A stretch of 64,000 nucleotides of DNA. It comes from Podocnemis expansa. Lineage: Eukaryota; Chordata; Testudines; Podocnemididae. The notes under the pieces are model-generated. The model saw only the letters and a list, made by a program, of their open reading frames with translations. It was not told the DNA's origin and did no database searches. The stretch is from positions 21,020,645 to 21,084,644 of the forward strand of contig ML682013.1 of the NCBI GenBank assembly GCA_007922195.1, written 5' to 3'. The translations under genes were made by a program, and so were the position numbers. Shown piece by piece: positions 46,397 to 58,227 of the stretch (the first letter of the stretch is position 1; every line of letters begins with the position of its first letter).

Positions 46397-48460
46397 CTTA
46401 GTGCAGCTGCTCACATGCATTCCACTATTGATGTGCATGTACGTCCTTGCACAGCCACTGGAAGGCTTTTTGGCCCTCAGCCATCTTCATAGGGCAAGTG
46501 ACTGTGCCCCCTGGAGTGGCATGCATATGCCATCGTGTATTAGCTGTTGCTGACCTGCCCTCCCTCTAGTTCCTTCTTTCTGCCCTAGACAGTCATTGGA
46601 ATGCTCTCTTGGATTCTCAAGTGCCCTTTTTTCACTGTTGGCTTTGCCTTTTCCTTGTTTGTTATAATAGTTGAGTACTTAGTGAGTTACTTAAGTGTTA
46701 AGTGTTGCCCATTAGGGACTTTGCTTTTTCTTTCCTGGGGGCCATGCTGCAGTCCTTGGGGTTTAAGCCATGGGCAACATTGCGGGAAGGCCTTCCTGCA
46801 GAGTGACCCTCCACGACAAGTACCTTAAGTGCCTGGGAGAAGCTCAGTGAGTGGACATGTGTAAAATCTGCAAGTCCTTCAAGCCTAGAACTAAAAAGGA
46901 CCGCAATAGAAGGGTTGAAGGAACTTTTGATGGAAGCATTGCTGAGACCGGCATGGTTGGCCTCTGCACCGAGCACCTCTACACAAAGTGCTCAATTGAC
47001 ACTGGTATGCCAGGGTTCCTGCTGGCACTGTCAAAAAAGGTGTGGTCTGATTGGAGTCATTAGCCAGTACTGACTGCATTGGCAGTACTGAGCCAAGCCT
47101 GCATGAGTCAGGAGCTCTCAAACTCAAGGCAGAAGGAGCCACTCATGACTCTGGGCAGCCTTGTTGCCGGCTCCGTCAATGCCAGAGATATACAAAGTGG
47201 CAAGAGTGCTGCTGTCTTTGCCTACACTTCCACTTCCCAACAGGCAGGACCCCCAGATTTGTCCACTGTCGAGAGGAAAGCCCTCACTGAGATCACCAGT
47301 TTGGCAGCGTCAGTCCTCAACACAGCAATCTCCAGTGCTAGCTGGTGAGTTATCCCACAAAGAGACTCTGGCACTCCTGCTGGAACCTCCCCAGCCTTGG
47401 TGGTGTTTTGGTTCATCCAAGAGACTCACTTTCTCCAGTGCTGAGCATATCGTCAGGCTCCCACTCTGATTCTTCAGCATCAAGCTGATGCTGTTGCTAA
47501 TCACCCCTGGTATTGAGATGGTCTCCAGCACTGATGTGTGACCACAGATTATCCTCTCTAGATTGCCCATCTGGCAAGTAGTACCAAAAATCCTCAGTGC
47601 TAAGGAGAAGGGGTAGGCATTCTAGCTCTTAGTCAATGTCCCCACTGGTACCGCATCTTCGACATTGACACCAGAGTTTGTCTGGGTCTTCCAGAGGGTG
47701 ACCAGCCGAAAAGTCCCAGTGTTGAGACAGAGGGGGTAAGGTACTTTTCTTCTTCCCTGGAAAGTGGTTCAAGCCATTCCCACAGAAGGAATAAGACTGA
47801 GTGGAACCCTGTAGGCTCTGGAGTGGGTACCTTATTGCCATCTGCCTAGCCACTCCAGGGCTGGCCTACCAACTAGCCATATTAGGGCCCTTGGACTTAC
47901 CCATCAGGGTAGCTCTTCACCCCCACCCTGATGTCAGGCTCACAAACAGGTCATAAGACAGCCATGGTCCAACTATCAGGGTCAGAGGAGGAAACTGACC
48001 CTGATCGGTTCCACCCATGCTACCCTACCTGTACGCCTCTTCCTTACCTCTAGAAGCTGTAGTGTAATCCAAGGGATATCTTTCACTCTAGATGACTTTA
48101 AAGGCCCCCAGGACTTGCTTAAGAGGATGGCCTCTAATGTGGGCCAAGGTTGAGGAAATGAAGAGCTCATTTTCCCTATTTGACATCATGGCTGCCGCAG
48201 CCCTCACCAGACTGGCACTCCCTGTATATGAAGGCCCTAAAGATTAAGTCCCTGTAGCAAACTCTTTCTTCAGTGGCACCTACTTCCTGGGGCACTGAAA
48301 ACAAGTATTATATCCTGGCCACAGCTTTCTAATACCTTTACATGCATCCTGCCCTGCCTTGCTAGCGAAGGATGTGGTTAAGCAGAAGGAGCACCAGGGT
48401 CAACCTGCTCCAACCCCTAAAAACAAGGAGGCAAAGATACTCGACCTCTCTGGTAGAAAG
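46397..48460 (+). pseudogene. DIRS-like retroelement ORF1 (gag-like) relic
   Basis: Plus-strand frames give KYLKCLGEAQ, an in-frame stop, then CKICKSFKPRTKKDR (46826-46911), a Cys-rich motif typical of ORF1 from reptile DIRS-type elements. Farther on, LDDFKGPQDLLKRMASN, ALTRLALPVYEGPKD and GQPAPTPKNKEAKILDLSGRK (ending at 48460) follow the same ORF1 order. Many stops and frameshifts separate them, so it is dead. No reverse transcriptase or tyrosine recombinase is present; the copy ends within ORF1. About 46400-46600 upstream may be its leader. The family call is from memory of related elements and is moderately sure. Confidence 0.6.
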
Positions 48461-48489
48461 GAGGCTGAAGGTAGTGATAATACTGCATT
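48461..48489 (+). repeat. 29-bp direct repeat, right copy
   Basis: Begins GAGGCTGAAGGTAGTGATAA; one mismatch to the left copy at 46368-46396. It starts immediately after the last ORF1-like codons (GRK). Confidence 0.85.
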
Positions 48490-49065
48490 GCTACTGCCAA
48501 TTTAATCTAAAGAACACCATAGGTATGTCTACACTTAAAACTGAATTAGAATTGATGACCATCAATTTGAATTCAGTTAAGTGCGTGGACACACTTGCTT
48601 TCATCAATTTGAACTGAGGAACTCTTCAGTTCAAATGGATGAAAGCTGACTTTGAATTGGTCAAACCTCGTTTGACTTAGAAGTCATGGTCAATTCAAAC
48701 TGAGTAGTTTGAACTGAGGCAGTGTGGCCATGTCAATTTGAACTCGCTGTGAGTTTGAATTGACATGGGTTGACCTTTCTCTCAGAGTGCATGGCACCCT
48801 GGAGGGAAGACCAGCCCCTTAGCACCTGGAATCAGCAGCCCCAAAGGTGCCTCCACCACCCCCAGCCATATCTGGCTGTGGGGCAGTGGGATCCTGTCCC
48901 CTGGCTAGGGACAGGGATCCAGCACAGGGTTGAGGCCATGCTCTGTGCGCTTGGGGCTGGGATCACCAGGAGCAGGGAGAAGGGACCCTTGTGTGCACTG
49001 CAGGCCTTCTGGCCACACACAGAAACGGAGACCTTGGCATGGCTGCAGCCTTGCTGGCCTCGTGC

Positions 49066-49265
49066 TGGGGAAGGGACTCCCACATGCAACTGGGCTCCCA
49101 CTGGCCGCACATGGGGAAGGGATCCCTGCGCCTGAATGGAGCCCCGCTGGCCATGCTCTGGGGAAGGGATCCCCGCATGCAGATGGAGCCCCGCTGGCCA
49201 TGTGCAGGGAAGGAACCCCCATGTGCAGCTGGGCTCTTGCTGGCTGTGCATGGGGAAGGGACCCG
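49066..49265. repeat. Minisatellite, 46-bp unit
   Basis: The core TGGGGAAGGGA recurs at 49066, 49112, 49159, about 49206 (variant) and 49251, a spacing of 45-47 bp. Each unit continues CATGCA, then GCTCC or GCCCC, then CTGGCC. About four and a half copies. Confidence 0.75.
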
Positions 49266-49665
49266 GCCCCATGACAAAACAGTGGGAGTGGGGGAGAAGG
49301 GATTCCCCTTGCCCCATGCTGACAGTGCAGGGCCAGGGGAATCCTTTCTCCCCTGCCCCCACTGTGCCGTGTGTGTCTGTGGGGTTGCCCAGGGAAAACA
49401 TCTCTTGCCAGGCTCCTGTCTTTTGAGCTTGACATGGGGGAAGGCATGCCCTGCCCAGCTCTAGCCACGGTAGGGCTAGAGCTGGGCAGGGAATGCTTTT
49501 CTGTGTGCTGGGCTCAGAGTGCTAGAGCCCAGCAGGGGATTGGGTGGTGGCATGAGCTGTTTTGGGGGCCATGTTGCCACACCTCCCATGGTTCCCCTCC
49601 TCCAATTTGAATTAGCAAGTCCAGTTCATGGACATGCTAGTCCAAATTGGAGTTTCTAGTGTGGC

Positions 49666-49940
49666 CAAGAGCGTCGCTGCCCTGGGGAATGACCCAGGGG
49701 CATGGGCCAAGGTCCTGCCTCCTGCCCACAGGCCGCACCCCCGGCTGGGGTCAGGGTGGGGAGCGGCAGCCGTGGCTGCGCAGTCACCTGGCCTTTGAAG
49801 TGGCCAGGAGCGGCCGAGCCCCAGATCTCCAGCCTGATCTGGCTGGAGACCAGGAGAGGTGGGGCCTCACCAGGACCTGGGGCACTGGCACTGGCATTTG
49901 GGGCACGGGCCCCATTTGCCAGGGGCCGGTGACACCCCTG
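49666..49940. mobile_element. hAT-type MITE nested in TATGTCTACAC element
   Basis: Left end CAAGAGCGTCGCTGCCCTGG is a mutated CAGGGGTGTCGCTGCCCTGG; the right end is GGCCGGTGACACCCCTG. The target duplication AGTGTGGC (49658-49665 and 49941-49948) is perfect and extends by CA. 275 bp, non-coding. Confidence 0.8.
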
Positions 49941-50053
49941 AGTGTGGCCATGTCAATTCGAATTGACCGAATTCGAGTTAATAATTATTAGTTCGAATTG
50001 ACTAGTTTGAATTCAGTCAATTTGAATTAACACTGTAAGTGTAGACATAGCCC

Positions 50054-50891
50054 ATGTTCAGGCAGGCCAAAGAAAATGAGGAGGCAGTATTGCTGCTTTT
50101 CAACCACAAATGGATATGTTTGTTTAAGAAAAGGTAGAGTTTAACATTGCAGACTTTTTATGGTTATATTTCCTTTTCTGTTAGTGAGCATCCAGATTTT
50201 TGAGCAATGATCAGATGCCTTAGGCCAGGCTATGAAGCACCCAGTTGAAAGCAGGTAGCAAATGAACTAGTAGACGGTTGCTGATGGCTTAAAGGTAGAA
50301 CCATACTAGATTATACTGAAAAGCAGTTACATTTGCATGAGATGGCTACAGTAATGTGCACAATGACTCAATGACAGCTAACTGGTTTATATATCAGTGA
50401 TAGATATTGAAAGCAATAAGCAACACTGTATTGCACTGGCAAAAGCAGCCAAGGCATTAGAAAATGAATTGTGTGGTTGTGTTGAGTTATCTGATAATCA
50501 GCAAAAGATGTGAAGTCTGACAATGACACTTGGGTTACATATGGGTGTGCATCACACAGGCTAAATCTATTTGAACAAGACTTTACAGTAAGTGTTTTGA
50601 TGAAAGATGCTGTAGATTTACATAAGTATTTTCATAATTGCCATCAGTCTGTAGTCTGGGTAAAAGATTGTGAAGTTCCATAAAATGTCACCTTCCTGGT
50701 GACAGACAATAGAGCAAACCAATAGCATGGCTGGGAAAGTATATTTAAAAATGAGCCACTTTATCTCAGAATTGTGAATGATCATGAGGTAGAACTTGAA
50801 GACAGAGCGGTCATTTTATTAATAAGCAAGGGATTTATAGGGAAGCAAATAACTTGGTCAGTTAATTGAAATCAGTTGCTATGTCACTTAT
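50054..50891. other. DOCK4 intron without recognised feature
   Basis: AT-rich unique sequence between two repeats; nothing recognised. Confidence 0.45.
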
Positions 50892-53800
50892 CATAGAATC
50901 ATAGGGTTGGAAGGGACCTCATAGGTCACCTAGTCCAACCCCCTGCCAGAGGCAGGACCACTCCCACTAAACCATCCCAGTCATGGTTTTGTCCAGCCAG
51001 GCCTTAAACACCTCCAAAGATGGAGATTTCACCACCTCCCTCGGCAGCTCATTCCAAGGCTTCACCACTCTCCTAGTAAAAAAGTTTTTTCTAATATCCA
51101 GCCTAGACCTCCCTAACCGCAACTTGAGACCATTGTTCCTCATTCTGTCCTCTGTTATTACCGAGAACAGTCGAGCTCCATCTTCCTTAGAGCATCCCTT
51201 CAAGTAGTTGAAGGTTGCTATCAAATCCCCCCTCAATCTTCTCTTCTGCAGACTAAATAAGCCTAATGCTTTCAGTCTTTCCTCATAGGCCTTGTGCTCC
51301 AGGCCTTTAATCATTTTGGTTGCCCTCCTCTGAACTCTCTCTAGCATGTCCCTGTCCTTTTTGTAGTGGGGAGCCCAAAACTGAACACAGTATTCTAGAT
51401 GTGGCCTCACCAGTGCAGAACAGAGGGGAATGATCACATCCCTTGATCTGCTGGTAATACTTCTTTTGATGCAGCCCAGTATGCCATTGGCCTTTTTGGC
51501 AGCAAGAGCACACTGCTGACTCATCTCTAGCTTCCCATCCACCATGACCCCCAGGTCCTTTTCTACACTGCTGCTACTTAGCTGAATGTTTCCCAGCCTG
51601 TAGTGGTGCATGGGGTTTTTTCATCCCACGTGCAGGATTTTACACTTGTCCTTATTGAAGCTCATAAGATTTCTATTGGCCCACTGTTCCAATTTATCTA
51701 GGTCTCCCTGAATCCTGTCCTTGCCCTCCAATGTGTCTACTGGTCCCCCCAGCTTGGTGTCATCTGCAAACTTACTGAGAATGCAGTCTATTCCATCATC
51801 CAGATCATTGATGAAAACATTGAACAGAACTGGCGCCAGGACCGACCCCTGGGGCACACCACTTGTGGCTGGCTGCCAGCTAGACGTGGAACCATTGATT
51901 CCTACACGCTGAAACCATTGATCTAGCCAGTTTTCTATCCACCTATCCAACCCATACTTCCTTAATTTGCCAATGAGAATGCTGTGGGAAACTGTATCAA
52001 AAGCCTTGCTAAAATCAAGGTATATCACATCGACGGTTCTTCCTGCATCCATAAATCCAGTCATCTCATCATAGAAGGCGATGAGGTTGGTCAGGCACGA
52101 TTTACCCTTGGTAAATCCATGCTGACTGTTCCTGATCACTTTATTTTCCTCTAAGTGTTTGAGGATGGATTCTTTGAGAATCTGCTCCATAATTTTTCCA
52201 GGGATTGAGGTGAGGCTGACTGGTCTATAATTCCCCGGATTCTCCTTTTTCCCTTTCTTGAGAATAGGCACTACATTTGCTTTTTTTCCAATCCTCTGGC
52301 ACCTCCCCCGTTCTCCACGAGTTTTGAAAGATAACGGCCAGCGGTGCTGCTATCTCATCGGCCAATTCCCTTAGCACTCTTGGATGCAGTTCGTCCGACC
52401 GCATGGACTTGTGCACATCCAGCTTCTTTAAGTAGTCCCTAACCTGACCTTCTGTCACCAAGGGCCTGTCGTCTTCTCTCCCATCAGCCACACCCATGGT
52501 AGTGGGCTGGGAGCTGACCCTGCCTGTGAAAACAAGCAAAAAATGCAGTGAGCACTTCAGCTTTTTCCTCATCTTCTGTCACAAGGATGCCTGCCCTATT
52601 CAGCAAGGGGCCTACACCATCCCTGATCCTCTTCTTGTTATTAACATACTTGTAGAACCCCTTCTTGTTACCCTTTACATCCCTCGCTAGCTGCAACTCC
52701 ATTTGTCCTTTGGCCTTTCTGATTTTATCCCTGCAGTCCCTAGCAATATCTTTATATGCCTCCTTGGTCATCTGACCAAGCTTCCACTTCCTGTAAGCTT
52801 CCTTTTTATGTTTAAGCTCAGAGCAGAGTTCTCTGCTAAGCCATTCTGGCTGCCTCACATGTTTGTTCTTTCTCCTAATTGGAATGGCAACTTCCTGTGC
52901 CCTTAGCAGGGTTTCTTTAAAATATAACCAACTCTCTTGGACTCCTTTCTCCTTCAGATTAGCTTCCCAAGGGATCCTGCCTATCAGTTCCCTGAGGGAG
53001 CCAAAATCTGCTTTTTTGAAGTCCAGGGTTTTTGTTTTGCTTCTTTCCTTCCTTCCTTTAATCAGCATCCTGAACTCAACCCTGTCATGGTCACTGCTGC
53101 CTAGCTTGCCATTTACCTCTACATCCCTGATCAATTCTTCCCTGTTTGTGAGCAGCAGGTCGAGCGGTGCAAGGTCCCTAGTTGGTTCTTCTAGCATTTG
53201 TACTAGAAAGTTGTCCCCAACACTCTGTAAAAATTTCCTGGATTGCCCATGCACTGCTGTATTGGCCTCCCAGCAAATGTCAGGGTAATTGAAGTCCCCC
53301 ATCAGCACCAGGGCCTGTGATCTAGAAGCTTCCGCTAGTTGTCCATAGAACAGCTCATCCACCTCCTGCTTCTTGTCTGGTGGTCTATAGCAGACACCCA
53401 CCACAACATCCCCCTTGTTGCTTTCCTCTCTCAATGTAACCCACAGACTTTCTACTGGCACGCTTCCACTTCCATAATGGAGCTCTGAGCAGTCACAGAG
53501 CTCTATTACCTATAACACTACTCCTCCCCCTTTTCTTCCCTGCCTGTCTTTCCTGAACAGTTTATACCCAACCATGGCAGAGCTCCAGTCGTGCAGACTA
53601 TCCCACCACGTCTCCATTATTCCTATAATATCATAGTTCCTTGCCTGCACTAGTATTACCAATTCTTCTTGCTTATTTCCCAGGCTCCTCACATTAGTGC
53701 ATTGGCACCTAAGATACCCAGCCGATTGCCCTACTTTGTCATGTTGATTTCCAATTCTATTACATAAACCTCCTTGCATTTTTTCTTGGAGTTCTCCTCC

Positions 53801-54190
53801 CCCACTCTCCTCACATATTGGGGCTTCAGTAGAGCACTTAAGACATTTATTTGATTCCTCCCCCATGTTCCAACTACCTTCTCTTTTATTGCTGTTGATA
53901 CAGTCCCAGCCCCCCCCAATCTCTATCCCTTCCCCCAGATCACCCACATTGTTACTTACCTGTGGGCTTTGGTATCCTTCCCCTGTTGAACCTAGTTTAA
54001 AGCCCTCCTCACTAGGTCAGCCAGTCTGTGCCCAAATATGCTCTTCCCCTTCCTGGACAGGTGAAGGCCATCTCTGCCTTTCAATCCTCTATCCTGAAAC
54101 AGGGCTCCATGGTCAAGGAAGCCAAATCCCTCCCGACCGCACCATCTTCACAGCCAGGCATTCACCTCTAGGATGCGTCTGTCTCTCCTT
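50892..54190 (-). mobile_element. Nearly full-length CR1 LINE, inactive
   Basis: The 3' terminus at the left is CATAGAATCATAGGGTTGG. On the minus strand ORF2 is readable in order. The endonuclease runs from NVRSLGNKQEEL (about 53690) through LMGDFNYPDICWE (53300s) and SSDHDRVEF. The reverse transcriptase includes [29 protein letters not shown] and the catalytic FADDT (about 51756-51770), followed by the C-terminal [17 protein letters not shown]. Lesions: a stop after GGGVVL near 53510, frameshifts near 52520 and 52260, and a stop after ILHVG near 51618. The segment 53948-54190 matches the region before ORF2. The complete 5' end is uncertain. With four breaks it cannot make protein. Confidence 0.93.
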
Positions 54191-54909
54191 GACACATGTT
54201 GAAGGGGCACATCAACAATTGCTGTTGCATGCAAAATATGGCTGGATTTTCTGAAAAATAAAGATTTTACACTTCATAAAGCAAAAGTACAAAAGAGATT
54301 TCATGAAACAATTGCATCTGCATACATAAATACAGTTCTTTATCTAAACATGCAGGAAAGAAAGTTATCAGCTGAACAGGAAGAAATTGCAAAGAAGTGG
54401 TTGCTCACCAAAAATCCCAACTTTCTGTCATTATGTACTTGCATATGTTTTCGTCTGTGATCAAGAACAGCACTTCCCCTGTAACATGGTAGAAAAACCC
54501 TAAGAATGCTGAAATTCCATCTGACTTCATCGAACTTGGTGATGCAATTGCATCAGCGTCCAGTAAGTTGAGTAAGCAGACCTGAAATTCTGTGAGTGTT
54601 CAGTGGCTAAAGCTCTGGCTACTATAGAAAACATTGGGAACGCTTTGGAGGTTGGTGTATGTCAATTACTACATGTACAGAGAGAGCAGGGATGCTTGGT
54701 AGGCAGTGGCTGTGCTGCCAGAGGTTGATTCATTCCAGAAACTGATCTGCAGCTAACACAGACAAAACTTCTCACGCTAAGGATGGGTAGTGGTAAGGTG
54801 CCTTAGTGCCCTTTGATTACCCTGGGAGCATCTCAAACACTATTGGTGCCTTGAGGGGTAAGCTCAGGAGACATAAACTTATTTTGTTAATAATGATAAA
54901 TCATTAAAA
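54191..54909. other. DOCK4 intron between two CR1 copies
   Basis: AT-rich unique sequence; no element ends or exon recognised. Confidence 0.45.
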
Positions 54910-55653
54910 TGTTTTCTAATAGAAATGTGCAGAAAGAACAGCAAATATGGAAGGTGCCCAGCATGGCTTAGAGAGAACTCTGCGGTGAGCTGAAACACAA
55001 AAAGGAAGCTTACAAGAAGTGGAAGCTTGGACAGATGATTAGGGAGGTGTATAAAGATATTGCTTGGACCTGCAGGGATAAAATCAGAAAGGCCAAAGGG
55101 CAAATGGAGTTGCAGCTAGCAAAGGATGTGAAGGATAACAGGAAGGGGAACTACAGACCAATCAGCCTCACCTCAACTCTTGAAAAAATCATGGAGCAGG
55201 TCCTCAAAGAATCCATTCTGAAAGATTTGGAGAAAAATAGAATGATTAGGAACAATCTGCATGGCTTTCCCAAGGGCAACTTATGCTTGACCAACCTGAT
55301 TACCTTCTATGGTGAGAGGACAGGCTTTGTTGATGTGGGACTAGCAGTTGATTTGATATACCTTGACTTTAGCAAAGCTTTTGATACGGTTTCCTACAGC
55401 ATTCTTGTCAGCAAGTTAAGGAAGTATGGTTTGGATGAATGAACCATGAGGTGGATAGAAAGCTGGCTAGATCATCGGGTTCAGCGAGTAGGGATCAATG
55501 GCTCAATGTCTAGTTGGCAACCAGTAACTAGTGGAGTGCCCTAGAGATCAGTCCTGGGGCCAGTTCTGTTCAACATCAGTAAATTCATGGATTAAACGAA
55601 GTTGGGGGGAATCTTAAACATGCTGGAGGGCAGGGGATAGGATTCATGTAGAC
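54910..55653 (+). mobile_element. CR1 LINE, internally deleted (segment 1)
   Basis: Plus-strand ORF2 remnant: QMELQLAKDVKDNRKG passes directly into NYRPISLTSTLEKIMEQ, whereas the CR1 at 50892-54190 has about 430 bp between these points. The reverse transcriptase continues ([14 protein letters not shown]) to a stop at 55441-55443, then degrades. 5'-truncated. Interrupted at 55654 by an hAT-type MITE. Confidence 0.88.
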
Positions 55654-55862
55654 AGGGGGTCTTAAACTCAGATCACCATGATGGCTGAATGATGACTAGT
55701 AGAGGGCCACATGAGGACTAGTATGGTAGCCTGAGGGCCACACCACTGAAACCTTTTCATACAACAATATTGCAAATAGCGGTAACAATAGTGTTGTTAC
55801 AGGCCGCAGGAAACACCTTTAGGGGTGCATGCGGCCCTTGGGCCACATGTTTGAGACCCCTG
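55654..55862. mobile_element. hAT-type MITE, CAGGGGTCTCAAAC family, inside CR1
   Basis: Left AGGGGGTCTTAAACTC and right ATGTTTGAGACCCCTG, with 8-bp duplication ATGTAGAC on both sides (55646-55653 and 55863-55870). The interior shares GGGCCACATGAGGACTAGTA and CACCACTGAAACC with 8671-8840 and with the ends of 27680-29142. Confidence 0.85.
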
Positions 55863-55870
55863 ATGTAGAC

Positions 55871-56677
55871 TTAGACAAATTGGAGCATTGGGCCAAATGA
55901 AATCTCATGAGGTTCAACAAGCACAAGTGCAAAGTTCTGTGTTTAGGACAGAAAAATCCCATGCACTACTACAGGCTGGGGACCGATCGGCTAAGTAGCA
56001 GTACTGCAGAAAAGGAGCTGGGGGCTATGGTGGATGGAAACCTGGATATGAGTCAACAGTGTGCTCTTGTTGCCAAAAAGGCCAATGGCATATTGACTGC
56101 ATCAGTAGGAGTGTTTGCAGCAGTTCGAGGGATGAGATTATTCCCTCTGTTTGGCGTCGATGAGGCCACATCTGGATTACTGTGTTCAGTTTTGGGCACC
56201 ACACTTCCAAAAGGACGTTAACAAATTAGAAAGAGTCCAGCGGAACGCAATGAAAATGATTAAGAGGCTGGGGGACATAACTTATTAGGAGAGACTGAAG
56301 GAGCTAGGTTTATGCAGTCTTCCGAAGTGAAGACTGAGGGAGGATTTGATAGCAACCTTCAGCTACTTGAAGGGGTGCTCCAAAGATGAGCGAGCTAGGC
56401 TGTTCTTAGTAGTTTCAGAGGACAGAACAAGGAGCAATGGTTTCAAGTTGCAGCTGGGGCGGTCAAGGTTGGATATTAGGAAAACTTTCTCACTAGGAGG
56501 CTGGTGAAGCATTGGAATGGGTTATCTAGGGAGGTGGTGGAATCTCCATCTTTGGAAACATTAAAGGCCAAGTTAGACAAAACCCAGCTGGAATGATTTA
56601 GTGGGAGTGGTCCAGCTTTATAGCAGGGGATTGGACTAGATGACTTCATGATGTCTCTTCCAACCTTATGATTCTAA
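55871..56677 (+). mobile_element. CR1 LINE, segment 2 with 3' end
   Basis: Resumes with the CR1 frame (FNKHKCKVLCLGQKNPMHYY, then STAEKELGAMVDG) and continues, with frameshifts, through the C-terminal region to the 3' end GACTTCATGATGTCTCTTCC and CTTATGATTCTA. Non-functional. Confidence 0.88.
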
Positions 56678-57217
56678 ATAAACTATGGTTTCAAGCTAGG
56701 TGGATTCATAAAAATTTTTCAGAGTTTGAGGATTTTATTAAGAATGTGTTTTACTTAAATTGCCAAAATGAGTGATCTGTAGTAACTAAAGTGTTACTAG
56801 CTAATCTGATCTCATCTTCTTAAACTGTTTACACTTGGAAGAACAGTGCTGATAAAACTGTGAAGGTAATACTTAGATGGATATGATTTCTTTTTTGACA
56901 AAAATGAATACAAGTGGCTCTGGAGGAAGAATTAAGAAGTAAGTGTTTGTAATATTTCCCCATCTGTTAAGAAAAATCACGATCTTCAGAGTTGCCATGG
57001 AAACCAGCATTGGTATCTCATATTATTATTAATCTTGACATGTTACATGTGAGCATTTGAAATGATTTAACTTCATAAACAACCTCTTAAACTTCTGGTT
57101 GAACAAAACATTTTCTTTCCAAATCACTATACATCCATAATATCTCTGTGGCTGCACATGTATGAATATTTTCTTAACTTTTATTTGCGTTCATTTATCC
57201 TTTGTAATTACCTAAAG
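56678..57217. other. DOCK4 intron without recognised feature
   Basis: AT-rich unique sequence; nothing recognised. Confidence 0.45.
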
Positions 57218-58219
57218 CAGTGGTTCTCAAACTTTTAAAATCAGATCTCCCGTCATGGACTTTTCCATTGTAATCATGCCTCCTCTCCCATTTCTGAAGG
57301 GGGTGGCTTTTAGAAAAGCAGCAGCAGCAGGAGGAGAGTGCCCAGCAGCCTAGGTTCTCAAAATGAGAGGCTCTGAGGACACTGGTCTGGGAGCAGGGAC
57401 CAGAGGTTAAAGTATAATTTGGTGGGCCCTCCTCCCTCATGGGTGGCTCCCCATTTCTGCACCCCAGCTTGTACCCCCAAAACACCAGCCCCCCACCCTA
57501 GCTCTTGCCCCCCTAAGCCTTTTCCCTCACCGCAGCTCCTGTCCCCTCACACCTACCACCCTGTTACCAGGCCGCCATGGGGAGGGGCCCCGGCTTAGGC
57601 TTTGGCCTGGAGTCTGGTCTCTCTGAGCATGCTCAGAGCTTCTGAGCATGCTCAGTGAGACCAGGCTAGGGGGTGGAGTTTTTAGCACTCGCTGCCCTGC
57701 CCTGCCTAGCATGGCAGAACACCGTCCTGGGGCCTGCTATTTTTAGGAGTTCAGCGTTTTGGCCCCTAAAAATGGAAAATGGAGCCAGAATGTTGCATGC
57801 TGGGGCCTGCTATTTTTAAATGGTGGGCCGTGGAACACAGTGTTCTGGCTCCATTTTCTATTTCTAGGGGGCCCAGGACATTAAGCCCCTAAAAATAGTG
57901 GGCCCTGGAATGGCATTCCATCATGTTCAGGCCCGCTTTAACCCTGGCAGGGACCGGTAGTGGTGGGGTCTCCACCACCTCCCTGCTCCCCAGAGAAGGA
58001 AGTAGCTGCAACCATCCACCTCCTGTGCCTGCCACTGCTGAGCATATTTCCCAGATCAAGCAGCTCTTGCTGCTCCTGGCAGCCACTCTGTCCTCCGCTT
58101 CCCTCCAAAGGGTTACCCGGTCTCCCTGTCAGTCCAGCATCCATGTCCCCCTGCTGCCTGCTCGAGGATCTGTCTCATGCCTTCCCGACCTCCCCGCCCC
58201 CAGCATTTGAGAACCTCTA
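57218..58219. mobile_element. hAT-type element with CAGTGGTTCTCAAAC end, 1.0 kb
   Basis: Left CAGTGGTTCTCAAACTT and right AGCATTTGAGAACCTCTA are inverted repeats. The target duplication is ACCTAAAG (57210-57217) and ACATAAAG (58220-58227), one mismatch. The GC-rich core contains a local inverted repeat CTGAGCATGCTCAG (about 57626-57653). Overlapping frames on both strands at 57880-58310 look compositional; no transposase was recognised. Confidence 0.75.
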
Positions 58220-58227
58220 ACATAAAG

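Larger units (their letters stand above)
48521..50053. mobile_element. TATGTCTACAC-ended DNA transposon, 1.5 kb
   Basis: Left AGGTATGTCTACACTTA and right TAAGTGTAGACATAGCC are inverted repeats; CAT adjoins both ends and could be a 3-bp duplication. Subterminal zones (48540-48770 and 49950-50035) are full of the short motif CAATTTGAATT or GAATTGAC in both orientations. The GC-rich core holds a minisatellite and a nested hAT copy. Long frames within 48770-49610 overlap on both strands and have no domain, so no transposase is called. Confidence 0.75.

Noticed and set aside
48770..49610. Long overlapping frames of 100-189 residues on both strands
   Set aside because: They arise from a GC-rich 46-bp minisatellite inside a transposon; the peptides are repetitive and have no domain.
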